From: Polyangium sp. y55x31
GTDB taxonomy: Bacteria; Myxococcota_A; Polyangia; Polyangiales; Polyangiaceae
Length of the DNA stretch: 64,000 nt
Direction: 5' to 3'
Assembly (NCBI RefSeq): GCF_029946505.1
Contig: NZ_JARZHG010000031.1
Location: 1 to 64,000 of the forward strand
Shown here: positions 18,946 to 27,194 of the stretch, piece by piece
How the letters are laid out: every line of letters begins with the position of its first letter
Position numbering within the stretch: the stretch's first letter is position 1
Program-made: the position numbers and the translations under genes
Notes under the pieces: generated by a model
Database searches by the model: none
Told to the model about the DNA's origin: nothing
The model's input: the letters and a program-made list of their open reading frames with translations, nothing else

Positions 18946-20121
18946 TCACCACGAGCCGTCGCGGAGCGGCTCGGCGCCGAAGAGCTCGGCGAGCACCTTG
19001 CGGTACTGATCGGCGAGCCGCACGAGGTCGTGGAAGACCGCAGCGACGTCGTGCTCGCTCGCGAACGCAGTGACGGGCTCGGAGAAGGAGAGCACGACGA
19101 CGTCCCCCGCGATCGACAGGCGACACACGCCCGAGGTCTGATCGTTCGCCGTGAGCAGGAGCCGGTAGAACGGCTCGTGGTTCGCCGAAGGCACACGCAC
19201 GAGCGGCACGCGCAGGATCACCTGCAAGCCCGCGTCGTCGAGGCGGATCGTCACCTCGGAGGGCGTCGCGTCTCCGCCGAGCGCGCGATGATGAATGCGC
19301 CACGACCGCGGACCGACGCGCGCCTTGTTCGCGACGATCCCGAGTGCGGTGAGCGCATCACGCACCACGCGCTCGGCTCCAGCCGATTGGTTCTCGAAGG
19401 CGTGCGGCAGGAGTATGCCGCACGACTCGCAACGATCGTTGTCCGCGGAGAACGCCTCGGTGCAGCCCGGGCAGCGGTGGATGAGCGTGCGCTCGCCGAG
19501 CTCCGTCGCAGGCACGTCGAGCGCGCGAAGGTCGCGCGAGAGGAGACCCACGGGGAGGATGCATCGGGCGCGATCGAGCGGATCCCGTCCGCCGCGCCGC
19601 GCCGTCGTGATCACGCCGATCACGCGCCCAGCCGTGTCGATCACGGGAGAGCCGCCGCGCCCTGCGCGCGCGCCGAGATCCGGATCGAGCGCCGCGAGCT
19701 CGCCGCCGCGCCCCTCGGCGCACACGACGGCCATCGCCGTCACGATCGTATCGCCGGGCGCCGCGATCAGCGTGGTCACGGCCTCGCCGAGCCGCGGCAA
19801 AGGATCGGCGCGCAAGGGCAGCGGCGCCGCGCCGATCGCCTCGAGCGGGAGCACGAACGCGAGATCCCGCTCCGCATCCACGGCGACGACGCGCCCCGCC
19901 GCGCGCCTTCCCTCCTCGGTCGAGAGCGACACCTCGGCTTGAAACCCGACCGTGCGCCAGCTCGTCACGACCACGCCGTTGCCGAGCGCGACCCACCCCG
20001 TGCCGCTCGACGTCCCCGACGTGACCGTCACGATCGATCGCCGCGCGACGCCGAGCACGCTCTCCCCCGCGCCGCCGTGCTGCATGGAATCCCCGAGCGA
20101 CGAGGCGATACGCGAGCTCAT
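18946..20121 (-). CDS. Catalytically dead trypsin-like protein with zinc ribbon and YbjN-like domain
   Basis: The 391-residue protein begins with a trypsin/HtrA-like beta-barrel (about 20-195) without a signal peptide. At the catalytic His position the motif reads VVTSWRTVG (Arg56), the Asp position is kept (RDLAF, Asp86), and the Ser motif reads AGRGGSPVID where GNSGGP is expected, so Ser is lost. A zinc ribbon follows (CPGC 217-220, CESC 231-234), then a YbjN/type III chaperone-like alpha/beta domain (about 255-385). The fold is therefore likely used for binding, not cleavage. The gene overlaps the upstream zinc-ribbon gene by 4 bases and is the last of a four-gene run. Confidence 0.82.
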   Translation of the reverse strand: MSSRIASSLGDSMQHGGAGESVLGVARRSIVTVTSGTSSGTGWVALGNGVVVTSWRTVGFQAEVSLSTEEGRRAAGRVVAVDAERDLAFVLPLEAIGAAPLPLRADPLPRLGEAVTTLIAAPGDTIVTAMAVVCAEGRGGELAALDPDLGARAGRGGSPVIDTAGRVIGVITTARRGGRDPLDRARCILPVGLLSRDLRALDVPATELGERTLIHRCPGCTEAFSADNDRCESCGILLPHAFENQSAGAERVVRDALTALGIVANKARVGPRSWRIHHRALGGDATPSEVTIRLDDAGLQVILRVPLVRVPSANHEPFYRLLLTANDQTSGVCRLSIAGDVVVLSFSEPVTAFASEHDVAAVFHDLVRLADQYRKVLAELFGAEPLRDGSW

Positions 20122-21887
20122 CCGGACGCGATCCTCTTCAGCGCCGTCATCATCAGATCGAGCGCCGCCTGCTTGGGCACGTCGCGATGCGCGTGCGCCA
20201 CGATGTCCTTCAAGCGTTGCGATGTCTGCGCGGGCAAGCGCGTCCGCGTGAGCAGCTCCGTCAGCGCGCCGAGCGCGAGGAAGTGGCGGAGCGTCGCGTC
20301 CTGCGGCGCGAGCTCGATCTCCTCGACGTACTTCGCCAGGTGCTCACGCGCCTGCGCCGCCGTCGCGAGCGGCTCGACGATGAACGCGCGCTCCTTCGGG
20401 AGAAGCGCGCGCGCCGCGACGATCCGCTCCATCGCGAGCAGCGCCGGCTCGGCCATCGGGATCGGCGACGACGGACGCTTGCCGCCCGGCGACGCGCTCG
20501 GCCAGATCGCCCGCGTCACGCCCGACGCGTTCCGGTAGAGGTACGAAACCGCGTCGGGCACGGCCTCGCCGAACTCGTAGATCGCGCGATACACCGCGGC
20601 GCGCACGAGCAAGAGCATCGTCGCGGGCCGCTCCTCGTAGCTCAGCGCCGTCGCGAGCGCCTGCGCCTGATGCAAGAGCTCGCAGAGTTTGTCCGCGGGC
20701 GTCAGCGCGCGGCGCGCCGCAGCGTCGTCGAGGTCCGGCGAGCCGGGGCGTGTTACGCCCTCGACCGCGGGCATCCCGGGCACCGTGCGCCGACGCGCGA
20801 CGGGCGCGGCGAACGGCATCGGCGTCGTGAGCGAAGGGATCGCCCCGAGGCGCGCGGTCTCCGGCGGCGGCTCGCGATCGGGCGGAGGCGGCGCGGCGAA
20901 CGCGGACGTCTGCGGAACACCGAGCCGCGCGGTCTGCGGCACGTTCTCGGGAGGCGCGAGCACCGGCGGCACGCCGTCCTCGCCGCGCCACGTATCGGAG
21001 AGGCGGAACGGCGCGAGCACCGGCGGCAGCTCCTCCTCCGCGACCGGGCCCTTCGCCGCATCGTTCGCGAAGGCCGGCGCGAGGATCGGCGGCAGATCGT
21101 CGTCCGGCGGCGACGTGTTGTCCGCGGGCCGGAGCGTCGAGGGCGGCGGCGGCACGACCGATCGTCGCTGCGGCGCGGGCTGCAACGTCGACAGCGTCCG
21201 CTTCCTCCCGAGCGACTCCCACCCGCCGCCTCCGCGCGCATCTCCGTGTGCCGCGGTGCGCGCGTCGAACGCCGCCACGAAGATCTCCGCGTACCGCTCC
21301 GACGTCGCCATCATTTCGCGGATCACGTGCCGCACGAGCGGCGGCGACGCGGCGCCGAGCTGCGTGACGAACCGCAGGAGGAGCAGATCGTCCCGCAGGC
21401 ACACGCGCGACGTCATCGCCTCCTCGTCGCAGAGCTCGAGCGACAGACGCATCGCGGGGACACGCTGGCTGCGCGGCAGACGCGCCACGGGCGATTCCAC
21501 GATGAGGTGCATCGACTGCATGTCGAGCGACAGGAACACGCTCGACTCCTTGCCGATGAGCGCCCAGCCCGGCCCCTCGGGGAGGTTCACCGCGCGCGCC
21601 GTCAGGTTCGACTCGGCGGAGGCCACGATGCCGAGCGCGCGCGCATACTCACCACGCCGGAACGCCTCCGTCGCTCGCTCCAGGCCCGAAGGATCGAGCG
21701 ACGCGTGCCCGCGCGGCACGAACCTCCGCATCGAATCTTCGAGCGCCAGCGGGGCGCGGTACTCCCCGCAGGCGTCGCAGCGTGGCCCGTGGACGGGCCA
21801 TCCGCACACCGTGCAGAACTCCCGGGCCGTTCGGCTCGCGGCACCCACCGCGCAGAGGATAAAGCGAACGCGGCCCGCCGCGGGCAC
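20118..21887 (-). CDS. Zinc-ribbon protein with YbjN-like domain and long Pro-rich middle
   Basis: The 589-residue frame begins with a zinc ribbon (FCTVCGWPV, RCDACGEY). It continues with a YbjN-like segment of hydrophobic strands around SSVFLSLDMQSMHLIVES and ending near RYAEIFVAAFDA. A Pro/Ala-rich, disordered-looking middle of about 190 residues contains repeats of the LPP(I/V)LAP type. A helical C-terminal domain completes it. It shares zinc ribbon plus YbjN-like architecture with its downstream neighbour, overlapping it by 4 bases, so the two were probably selected together. No signal or membrane helix. The start is uncertain: GTG 21887 is the longest, GTG 21848 is also possible. Confidence 0.76.
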   Translation of the reverse strand: MPAAGRVRFILCAVGAASRTAREFCTVCGWPVHGPRCDACGEYRAPLALEDSMRRFVPRGHASLDPSGLERATEAFRRGEYARALGIVASAESNLTARAVNLPEGPGWALIGKESSVFLSLDMQSMHLIVESPVARLPRSQRVPAMRLSLELCDEEAMTSRVCLRDDLLLLRFVTQLGAASPPLVRHVIREMMATSERYAEIFVAAFDARTAAHGDARGGGGWESLGRKRTLSTLQPAPQRRSVVPPPPSTLRPADNTSPPDDDLPPILAPAFANDAAKGPVAEEELPPVLAPFRLSDTWRGEDGVPPVLAPPENVPQTARLGVPQTSAFAAPPPPDREPPPETARLGAIPSLTTPMPFAAPVARRRTVPGMPAVEGVTRPGSPDLDDAAARRALTPADKLCELLHQAQALATALSYEERPATMLLLVRAAVYRAIYEFGEAVPDAVSYLYRNASGVTRAIWPSASPGGKRPSSPIPMAEPALLAMERIVAARALLPKERAFIVEPLATAAQAREHLAKYVEEIELAPQDATLRHFLALGALTELLTRTRLPAQTSQRLKDIVAHAHRDVPKQAALDLMMTALKRIASG

Positions 21888-21938
21888 AATGTGCGCGCGC
21901 CGTGATCCGCGCCGCTTTTTCCGCCCCGTTCGCCCCGA

Positions 21939-23897
21939 TCAGATCAGGGGGTTCAGGTGCAGCGGGGTCCGCGTCTCCCGCAGGTCCACCTGAATCCGAC
22001 GCACGAAATGCGCGGCGAAGGCGGCCCAGGTCACGAACGTCACCACTCCGCTCACGAGCCCCGCGTTCCGGCCGAAGCCGATCGTCGTCGTCGCGAGCGC
22101 GCCGAGCAGAACGAACGCCGAGGCCACGATCGCGAGCGGCAAGAACCACCGCAGCGCGATCCGCGATCGCTCCTCCGCGCAGAGCCGCGGCAGCGCCCAG
22201 CGCAGCCACACCACCGTCAGCACGAGGCCCCAGCTCTTCAGCAAGAAGAGAAGCGCGCCCACGACCTTCAGCGAGCCCGCGGTCTCCTGCGTCGCGCCCG
22301 CCACGCCCGGGAGCTGCCAGCCGCCGAGGAAGATCGCGCTCGCGATCCCGCAGGCCACGAACACGTGCGCCCACTCCCCGAAGTAGAAGAGAAGCTGCCG
22401 CGCGCCGACCTTCGCCGGCGGCGCGAGCTCTTCCCCGCTCGCCTCGGCCTCCCGCAGCGCGCCCGACGCGCGCCCGTCGGCCGTGATCATCGACGTCACG
22501 TACGCGAGAAACAGCGCGAACGTCGCCGGGTTCCGGAACACGAACCAGTGCCAGGGCCACCCGCCTGCATCGAGCGGCGATCCACCCTGCCCGCCTTGCG
22601 CCGCCACGATGTCCTCGAGCCGGAGCGACCCCGCGCTCGACACGACGCACACGATCGCCACCACGGCCGGCAGCTCTTGCAGGAACACGCGTCCTGCACC
22701 GCGCAGACCTCGCAGCACGGACCACTTCTCCCCCGCGAGCGATCCACCCGTCACGAACCCGAGCCCGAGCAGCGCCACGAGAGCGAGCAGAAAGAGCATC
22801 CCGACGTCGAGATCAGCGCCCACGAACCGCTGCGAGAACGGCATCACCACGAACGTCGTCGAGATCGCCGCGAACGCGAGCACCGGCGCGAGCTTCGACA
22901 AGATCGGATCCGCGTCCGGCGGCGCGATCGCCGAGGCCACCTCGCGATGCACCTCCGCGGCGAGCCGTGCGACCGGCGAGCGCGCGAGTACCTTCTTCCC
23001 GCTCCGCTGCACTGCGAGCCGCGACGCCACGCGCCGCACCAGCCACGCCACGAGCGCGCCGAGCGGCGTCGCGAACACGAGCAGCGTCGCCGCGGACAAA
23101 CCAAGCACGATGGCCGCGCCGAGCAGATCCGAAGGCGCGCTCGCGTGAAACCCCTCGATCGAGATCGGCACGATCCGCGGCTCCTCCGCGCCGCGCCGCA
23201 CCGCCACGAGCGGCGCGCGCTCCTCGCCGCTCGGGATCACGTCGGCCAAGCTCGTCACCTTCATGCCCTCGAAGCTCGTGAGCACGTCGCCGCCCTCGAT
23301 CCGCGCCGCGGCCGCGGGGCTGTCCGGACGAACCGCCGCCACCACGAGCCCGTTCGACGTGGGTGCGTCCGGTGAAACCGTGATCCCCAGAAAGTCGAGC
23401 GCCCGCTGCCCGTCGCGCTCGCGAGCCAGCGCGATCGCGCGCCGCGGCGCCTTGGGCCGCACGTCGATCGTCACGTCCTTGACCGACCCCGTCACGGGCA
23501 ACGCGCCCTCGGCCTTCGTCTCCAGCGTCACCGTCACGTCGCCGTGGAACGTCGTGTGCGCCGAGTCATCGCCTTGCCCGCAGAACCGCGCCACGAGCGC
23601 CTCGCTCACCGCGGCGCTCACCTTGTCGGTCGAGATCCTCGCCTTGTCGACGACGATCGTCTGCCCTTCGATCGGCGCTTCGCCGGGCCGCTTCAGCGTC
23701 CCGCGGAACGTGATCGTCGCCTCGCGCGCTTCGCCCGTCGGCAGGTTCGTCCCGAGCACCTCCAGCCGATCGCCCGACTCGAGCTCGCGCGGCGCCACGT
23801 CGACCACCCGCAGGAGATCGGGCGCGCTGTCGTTCACGTTACAGCCGATCGCCAGGAGGCAGGCGAGGGCGAGCGTGATCCTTCCATGTCCGGGCAT
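21939..23897 (-). CDS. Lipoprotein with TIG-like, PDZ and NuoH-like membrane domain
   Basis: The 652-residue protein has an export signal with LLAIGC (Cys19), a beta-sandwich of TIG/IPT type (about 30-145), a PDZ domain (about 165-245, with GLVVAAVRPDSPAAAARI and GDVLTSFEG), then about eight membrane helices (258-632) resembling NuoH, the membrane subunit of complex I that builds the quinone site. NuoH landmarks are RVFLQELP (403-410), GRASGALREAEASGEEL (475-491), FGEWAHVF and FLGGW (523-527), and LKSWGLVLTVVWLRWALPR. Key residues are altered: the ERKxxGRxQ segment is degenerate and the AETNRAPFD core reads TADGRASGA. No other complex I gene is nearby, so electron transport is unlikely. Confidence 0.85.
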   Translation of the reverse strand: MPGHGRITLALACLLAIGCNVNDSAPDLLRVVDVAPRELESGDRLEVLGTNLPTGEAREATITFRGTLKRPGEAPIEGQTIVVDKARISTDKVSAAVSEALVARFCGQGDDSAHTTFHGDVTVTLETKAEGALPVTGSVKDVTIDVRPKAPRRAIALARERDGQRALDFLGITVSPDAPTSNGLVVAAVRPDSPAAAARIEGGDVLTSFEGMKVTSLADVIPSGEERAPLVAVRRGAEEPRIVPISIEGFHASAPSDLLGAAIVLGLSAATLLVFATPLGALVAWLVRRVASRLAVQRSGKKVLARSPVARLAAEVHREVASAIAPPDADPILSKLAPVLAFAAISTTFVVMPFSQRFVGADLDVGMLFLLALVALLGLGFVTGGSLAGEKWSVLRGLRGAGRVFLQELPAVVAIVCVVSSAGSLRLEDIVAAQGGQGGSPLDAGGWPWHWFVFRNPATFALFLAYVTSMITADGRASGALREAEASGEELAPPAKVGARQLLFYFGEWAHVFVACGIASAIFLGGWQLPGVAGATQETAGSLKVVGALLFLLKSWGLVLTVVWLRWALPRLCAEERSRIALRWFLPLAIVASAFVLLGALATTTIGFGRNAGLVSGVVTFVTWAAFAAHFVRRIQVDLRETRTPLHLNPLI

Positions 23898-23906
23898 GGC
23901 CCGGGC

Positions 23907-24719
23907 TTATCCATCGCGCCGCGGCAAAGGGCCAAGTTGAGGGCGAACCGGCAGGAAATACCGGGCGTTGTCGAGCTCGTTCACGCCCACGTAGAGCTCC
24001 GCCTCGAACACCTCCTTGAGGCGCCGGTACGTCATCACCTCCTCGATCGTCCCGTGCGCCACGAGCCTCCCCGCCTTCAGCAGCGCGATGCGATCCGCGT
24101 ACTGCGCCGCCGCGTTCAGATCGTGCAGCACCATCAGACACGCGAGCCCGCGATCCCGCACCTCGCGCCACACGAGCTCCGACAGCGCGAGGAAGTGCCG
24201 CACGTCGAGGTGCGCCGTCGCCTCGTCGAGCAACAGCACCGGCGCCTCCTGCGCGAGCGCCCGCGCGATCGCGACCCTCTGCTGCTCGCCGCCGGACAGC
24301 TCCGATACGCGCCGATCCGCGAGCGCTTCGAGCTCGCACGCGGCGATCGCCCTCTCCACGGCCTCTTCATCGTGCTTCGACGCGCGCATCCACGCGCCCT
24401 GGTACGGCGCGCGGCCCATCATCACGATCTCGCGCACCAAAAAGCCCACCGCAGGCTCCGACGACTGCGGCACGAGCGCGATCCTCTTCGCGATCTCCCG
24501 ACGCTCCATCCGCGCGAGCGGCTCGCCGAGGACGTGTACCTCTCCACGCTGGGGGGGAAGCGCGCCCGAGATCACCTTCACGAGCGTCGACTTCCCGGCG
24601 CCGTTCGGCCCGAGAACTGCGCAGATCTCGCCTTTTCGCACGGAAAGGTCGATGTTCTCGAGCGCCACGCCGCCGGCCGCGTAGCGAACCGAGACCCCGG
24701 ATAGTTCGATGGCATTCAT
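23907..24719 (-). CDS. ABC transporter ATPase, FecE/BtuD/HmuV-like, without permease
   Basis: The 270-residue ATPase has Walker A GPNGAGKST (37-45), Q-loop PQS, signature LSGGEQQRVAIARAL, Walker B VLLLDEAT and the switch His in VLHDLN. The region around FLVREIVMMGRAPYQG is characteristic of ATPases of iron-siderophore, heme and vitamin B12 importers. No permease or binding-protein gene is nearby. The next gene downstream, 9 bases away, is the PDZ-NuoH-like membrane protein, so the usual partner may sit elsewhere or the ATPase may work with that protein. It faces away from the PhaR-like gene. Confidence 0.93.
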   Translation of the reverse strand: MNAIELSGVSVRYAAGGVALENIDLSVRKGEICAVLGPNGAGKSTLVKVISGALPPQRGEVHVLGEPLARMERREIAKRIALVPQSSEPAVGFLVREIVMMGRAPYQGAWMRASKHDEEAVERAIAACELEALADRRVSELSGGEQQRVAIARALAQEAPVLLLDEATAHLDVRHFLALSELVWREVRDRGLACLMVLHDLNAAAQYADRIALLKAGRLVAHGTIEEVMTYRRLKEVFEAELYVGVNELDNARYFLPVRPQLGPLPRRDG

Positions 24720-24821
24720 GGCAACCGCGACATTTCAGGCCCTCGGACGATTCACGCTGTCATCACCTTGCACATATGAGTTACAGGTGGTCCAATTCGG
24801 TCGCAGCGCGAAGGGGAGATC

Positions 24822-25532
24822 ATGGATACGGTGAAGGAGACCTCGGGGGCCAGTGCGACGCCGCGGCGCGTCATCAAGCGGTACTCCAACCGTAAGTTGT
24901 ACGATACGAAGGACAGCCGCTACGTGACCCTCCAGCAGATCGGGGAGATGGTCCGTGCCGGCGAAGAGGTCCAGATCATCGACAACGCGACCAAGGAAGA
25001 CAAAACCGAGGTCACGCTGGCGCTCATCATCTCGGAGGACCTCAAGTCCCAGCCGCGCAGCGTGCCTCTCGGGACGCTGCGGGACCTGATCCAGGAGCGC
25101 GGCGAGCGCCTGCTCAACACGCTCCGCGAGGGCCCGATCGGGCGGCTCATCCCCGGCGGCGGACCGGAAGACGCCCCCGCGGAGGCCGCGCCGGCCCCCG
25201 CCGCAGCCGAAAAACCGCCCACGCAGCCGCCGCCCGCGCCCGCCGCGGCTCCGACCGAGGCGGACAAACCCGCCGCCGCCCAGGGCGCGAAGGCGCGTTT
25301 GTCCGAGATCGTCGAGAGCTCGAAGCAGACCCTCGACCAGTGGCAACACGCCGTGGACGAGCGGATCCGTCACATCCTGCCCGGCGTCGGCCTCTTCCGC
25401 GACCTGCAGGCCGACGTCCAGCGCCTCTCGCAGCGCGTCGAGGAGCTCGAAGCCCTCGTCCGCAAGCTCGGCGGTGATCCGGCCAACACGTCCGAGACGC
25501 CTTCGCAACCTGAGACCACGGCCGAGGAATAG
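24822..25532 (+). CDS. phaR: PhaR-like polyhydroxyalkanoate-accumulation regulator
   Basis: The 236-residue protein carries at residues about 15-85 the PHB/PHA accumulation regulator DNA-binding domain: RVIKRYSNRKLYDTKDSRYVT followed by LQQIGEMVRAGEEVQII. In the family this domain senses PHA granules and represses phasin and synthase genes. The middle is a Pro/Ala-rich linker and the C-terminal 75 residues are helical/coiled-coil-like. No phaC/phaP genes are in the window, so its targets lie elsewhere. The start ATG is preceded by GAAGGGGAG. The ECF sigma gene follows after 30 bp and may be cotranscribed. Confidence 0.88.
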   Translation: MDTVKETSGASATPRRVIKRYSNRKLYDTKDSRYVTLQQIGEMVRAGEEVQIIDNATKEDKTEVTLALIISEDLKSQPRSVPLGTLRDLIQERGERLLNTLREGPIGRLIPGGGPEDAPAEAAPAPAAAEKPPTQPPPAPAAAPTEADKPAAAQGAKARLSEIVESSKQTLDQWQHAVDERIRHILPGVGLFRDLQADVQRLSQRVEELEALVRKLGGDPANTSETPSQPETTAEE

Positions 25533-25562
25533 TCGGAGGGGTGCTCCTGTTGGGAGACCGCG

Positions 25563-26267
25563 ATGGCGTTTTTCTTCAGTAAAAAGCCAGCTTCGGTCGC
25601 CCAGGACCTGAGCATCTCCGGCGCTGGGGACAGCACGCCGGGGCTCGACACGTTCGAGGTGGAGCTCCTCGGCCACCTCGACACGCTTTATGCGGTGAGC
25701 TGCCGCATGACCCGGAGCACGACCGAGGCCGAGGATCTCGTCCAGGACACGGTCGTGAAGGCCATGCGCGCCCGCGACCAGTTCGAGCCGGGCACGAACC
25801 TCAAGGCCTGGCTCCTTCGCATCCTCACGAACACCTTCATCAACCGCTACCGCCGCGGCGGACTCGAGCGCGACATCCTCGAAGGTCCGGACGTCGAGTC
25901 GCTGACCGACGGATGGATCGGCGCGACGACGATGCGTGGCATGCGGGATCCCGAGACGGCGGCCCTCGCGCCGCTCGTCGAGGCCGAGGTGCAGCGCGCG
26001 CTCGACGATCTACCGCCGGAGTTCCGCGTCGCGGTCGTGCTCTCCGACATCGAGGAGCTCTCCTACAAGGAGATCGCCGAGGCGATGGGCACGCCGATCG
26101 GAACGGTGATGTCGCGGCTGCATCGCGGCCGGAAGCTCTTGCAAAAGACGTTGCGCGACCATGCGGTCGCCATGGGCATCGTGAGCGAGGGGTCGTCGAA
26201 CAAGGCCGAGCAGGCTCCGACGGACCTCGCGGCGTACCGGAAGCGGAAGCGGAGTGCTGCGGTATGA
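25563..26267 (+). CDS. ECF-type RNA polymerase sigma factor
   Basis: The 234-residue protein has sigma-70 region 2 (about 38-100, with EAEDLVQDTVVKAM and FINRYRR) and region 4 (about 140-195, with LPPEFRVAVVLSDIEELSYKEIAEAMGTPIGTVMSRLHRGRK split by a short linker). Region 3 is absent, as in ECF sigma factors. The N-terminus is extended by 30 residues and the C-terminus by a basic tail. The anti-sigma gene starts inside its stop codon (ATGA), typical of a sigma/anti-sigma pair that is translationally coupled. The stimulus is unknown. Confidence 0.95.
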   Translation: MAFFFSKKPASVAQDLSISGAGDSTPGLDTFEVELLGHLDTLYAVSCRMTRSTTEAEDLVQDTVVKAMRARDQFEPGTNLKAWLLRILTNTFINRYRRGGLERDILEGPDVESLTDGWIGATTMRGMRDPETAALAPLVEAEVQRALDDLPPEFRVAVVLSDIEELSYKEIAEAMGTPIGTVMSRLHRGRKLLQKTLRDHAVAMGIVSEGSSNKAEQAPTDLAAYRKRKRSAAV

Positions 26268-27130
26268 ATGGGCTCAAGGTGATGACCGACGAGTGCTCGT
26301 TGTTCTCGCGTTGCATGTCGGCGTACGTGGACGGAGAGCTCGATCCTGGACACGCCGTCGACATGGAGACGCACGTCCTCCGTTGCGGCACGTGCTCCGA
26401 GCGCGTGACGTTCCTCCGGGCGATGCGCGCGAGCATGAAGCGCACGGCCGAGAAGCGTGTCCCCGACGCGATGCGCGCGCGCATCCACGCCGCGATGGTC
26501 GCCGAGAAGCGCCGCGTGAAGGAGGCCGATCGCGAAGACCATTCGGCGAAGCTCGTGAGCTGGAAATACGCGGCGACGCTCGCGGCTGCGGCCGGCGTTG
26601 CGCTCACGGTGGCGGCCGCGAAGAACCAGAAGGACGTGGCGGTCACGCCGGAGCTCGCGCGGAGCGGCGCGACGACGGAGATGGCTGCGGCGGCTGGCAT
26701 GGACTCGCTGCTCGACGATCTCGTCGCGCTCCACGCGCATCCCTTGCCGCCCGAGACGACGAACCCCGAAGAGCTCGTCCGCTTCGATCCGCTCGTCGGC
26801 GTGCCCGTTCGTCGCCCTGCGTTCCAGCCGTTCGTGGCGAGCTTCAACGGCGCGCGCGTGCACGCGATGCGTGATCAACGTGCGGCGCTCCTGCAGTACA
26901 CGGTCGACGGCAAACACCGCGTCACGGTGTACGTCTTCGATCCGCGCGCCGTCCCGATGCGCGCGACGCGCCTCGAACCGCGCGTCGTCCGCGAGCGAGC
27001 CGTCTACGTGGGCAAACTCCGCGGCTACTCGGTCGCGGCGGCCGAGAAGAGCGGCGTCGGATACGCGCTCGCGACAGACTTCGACGACGAACGCAGCGCG
27101 CAGCTCGTCCTCGCGGCCGCGCAGCAATAA
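26264..27130 (+). CDS. Zinc-finger anti-sigma factor
   Basis: The 288-residue product starts at ATG 26264, overlapping the sigma stop. Near residue 45-52 it has the ZAS motif H-V-L-R-C-G-T-C (HxxxCxxC), which in the family binds zinc and holds sigma inactive. A hydrophobic segment follows at about 105-122 (WKYAATLAAAAGVALTVAA) and would place the C-terminal 150 residues outside the membrane. That outer part has no recognised sensor motif. The terminator hairpin lies just after the stop. Confidence 0.92.
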   Translation: MNGLKVMTDECSLFSRCMSAYVDGELDPGHAVDMETHVLRCGTCSERVTFLRAMRASMKRTAEKRVPDAMRARIHAAMVAEKRRVKEADREDHSAKLVSWKYAATLAAAAGVALTVAAAKNQKDVAVTPELARSGATTEMAAAAGMDSLLDDLVALHAHPLPPETTNPEELVRFDPLVGVPVRRPAFQPFVASFNGARVHAMRDQRAALLQYTVDGKHRVTVYVFDPRAVPMRATRLEPRVVRERAVYVGKLRGYSVAAAEKSGVGYALATDFDDERSAQLVLAAAQQ

Positions 27131-27138
27131 CAAAGCAC

Positions 27139-27173
27139 GAGGGGTTCGCCAGGACGAACCCGGCGAACCCCTC
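27139..27173. terminator. Hairpin between convergent genes
   Basis: A perfect 12-bp inverted repeat (27139-27150 with 27162-27173) with an 11-base loop sits between the anti-sigma gene and the convergent gamma-glutamyltransferase. No T-run follows, so it may act as a factor-assisted or bidirectional terminator. Confidence 0.6.
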
Positions 27174-27194
27174 CTCTCCCCCGACAAACCTTCC

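Noticed and set aside
23907-24719. ABC ATPase as part of an iron-siderophore import operon
   Set aside because: No permease, binding protein or TonB receptor is nearby; the neighbour is the PDZ-NuoH-like gene, so that assignment is not supported.
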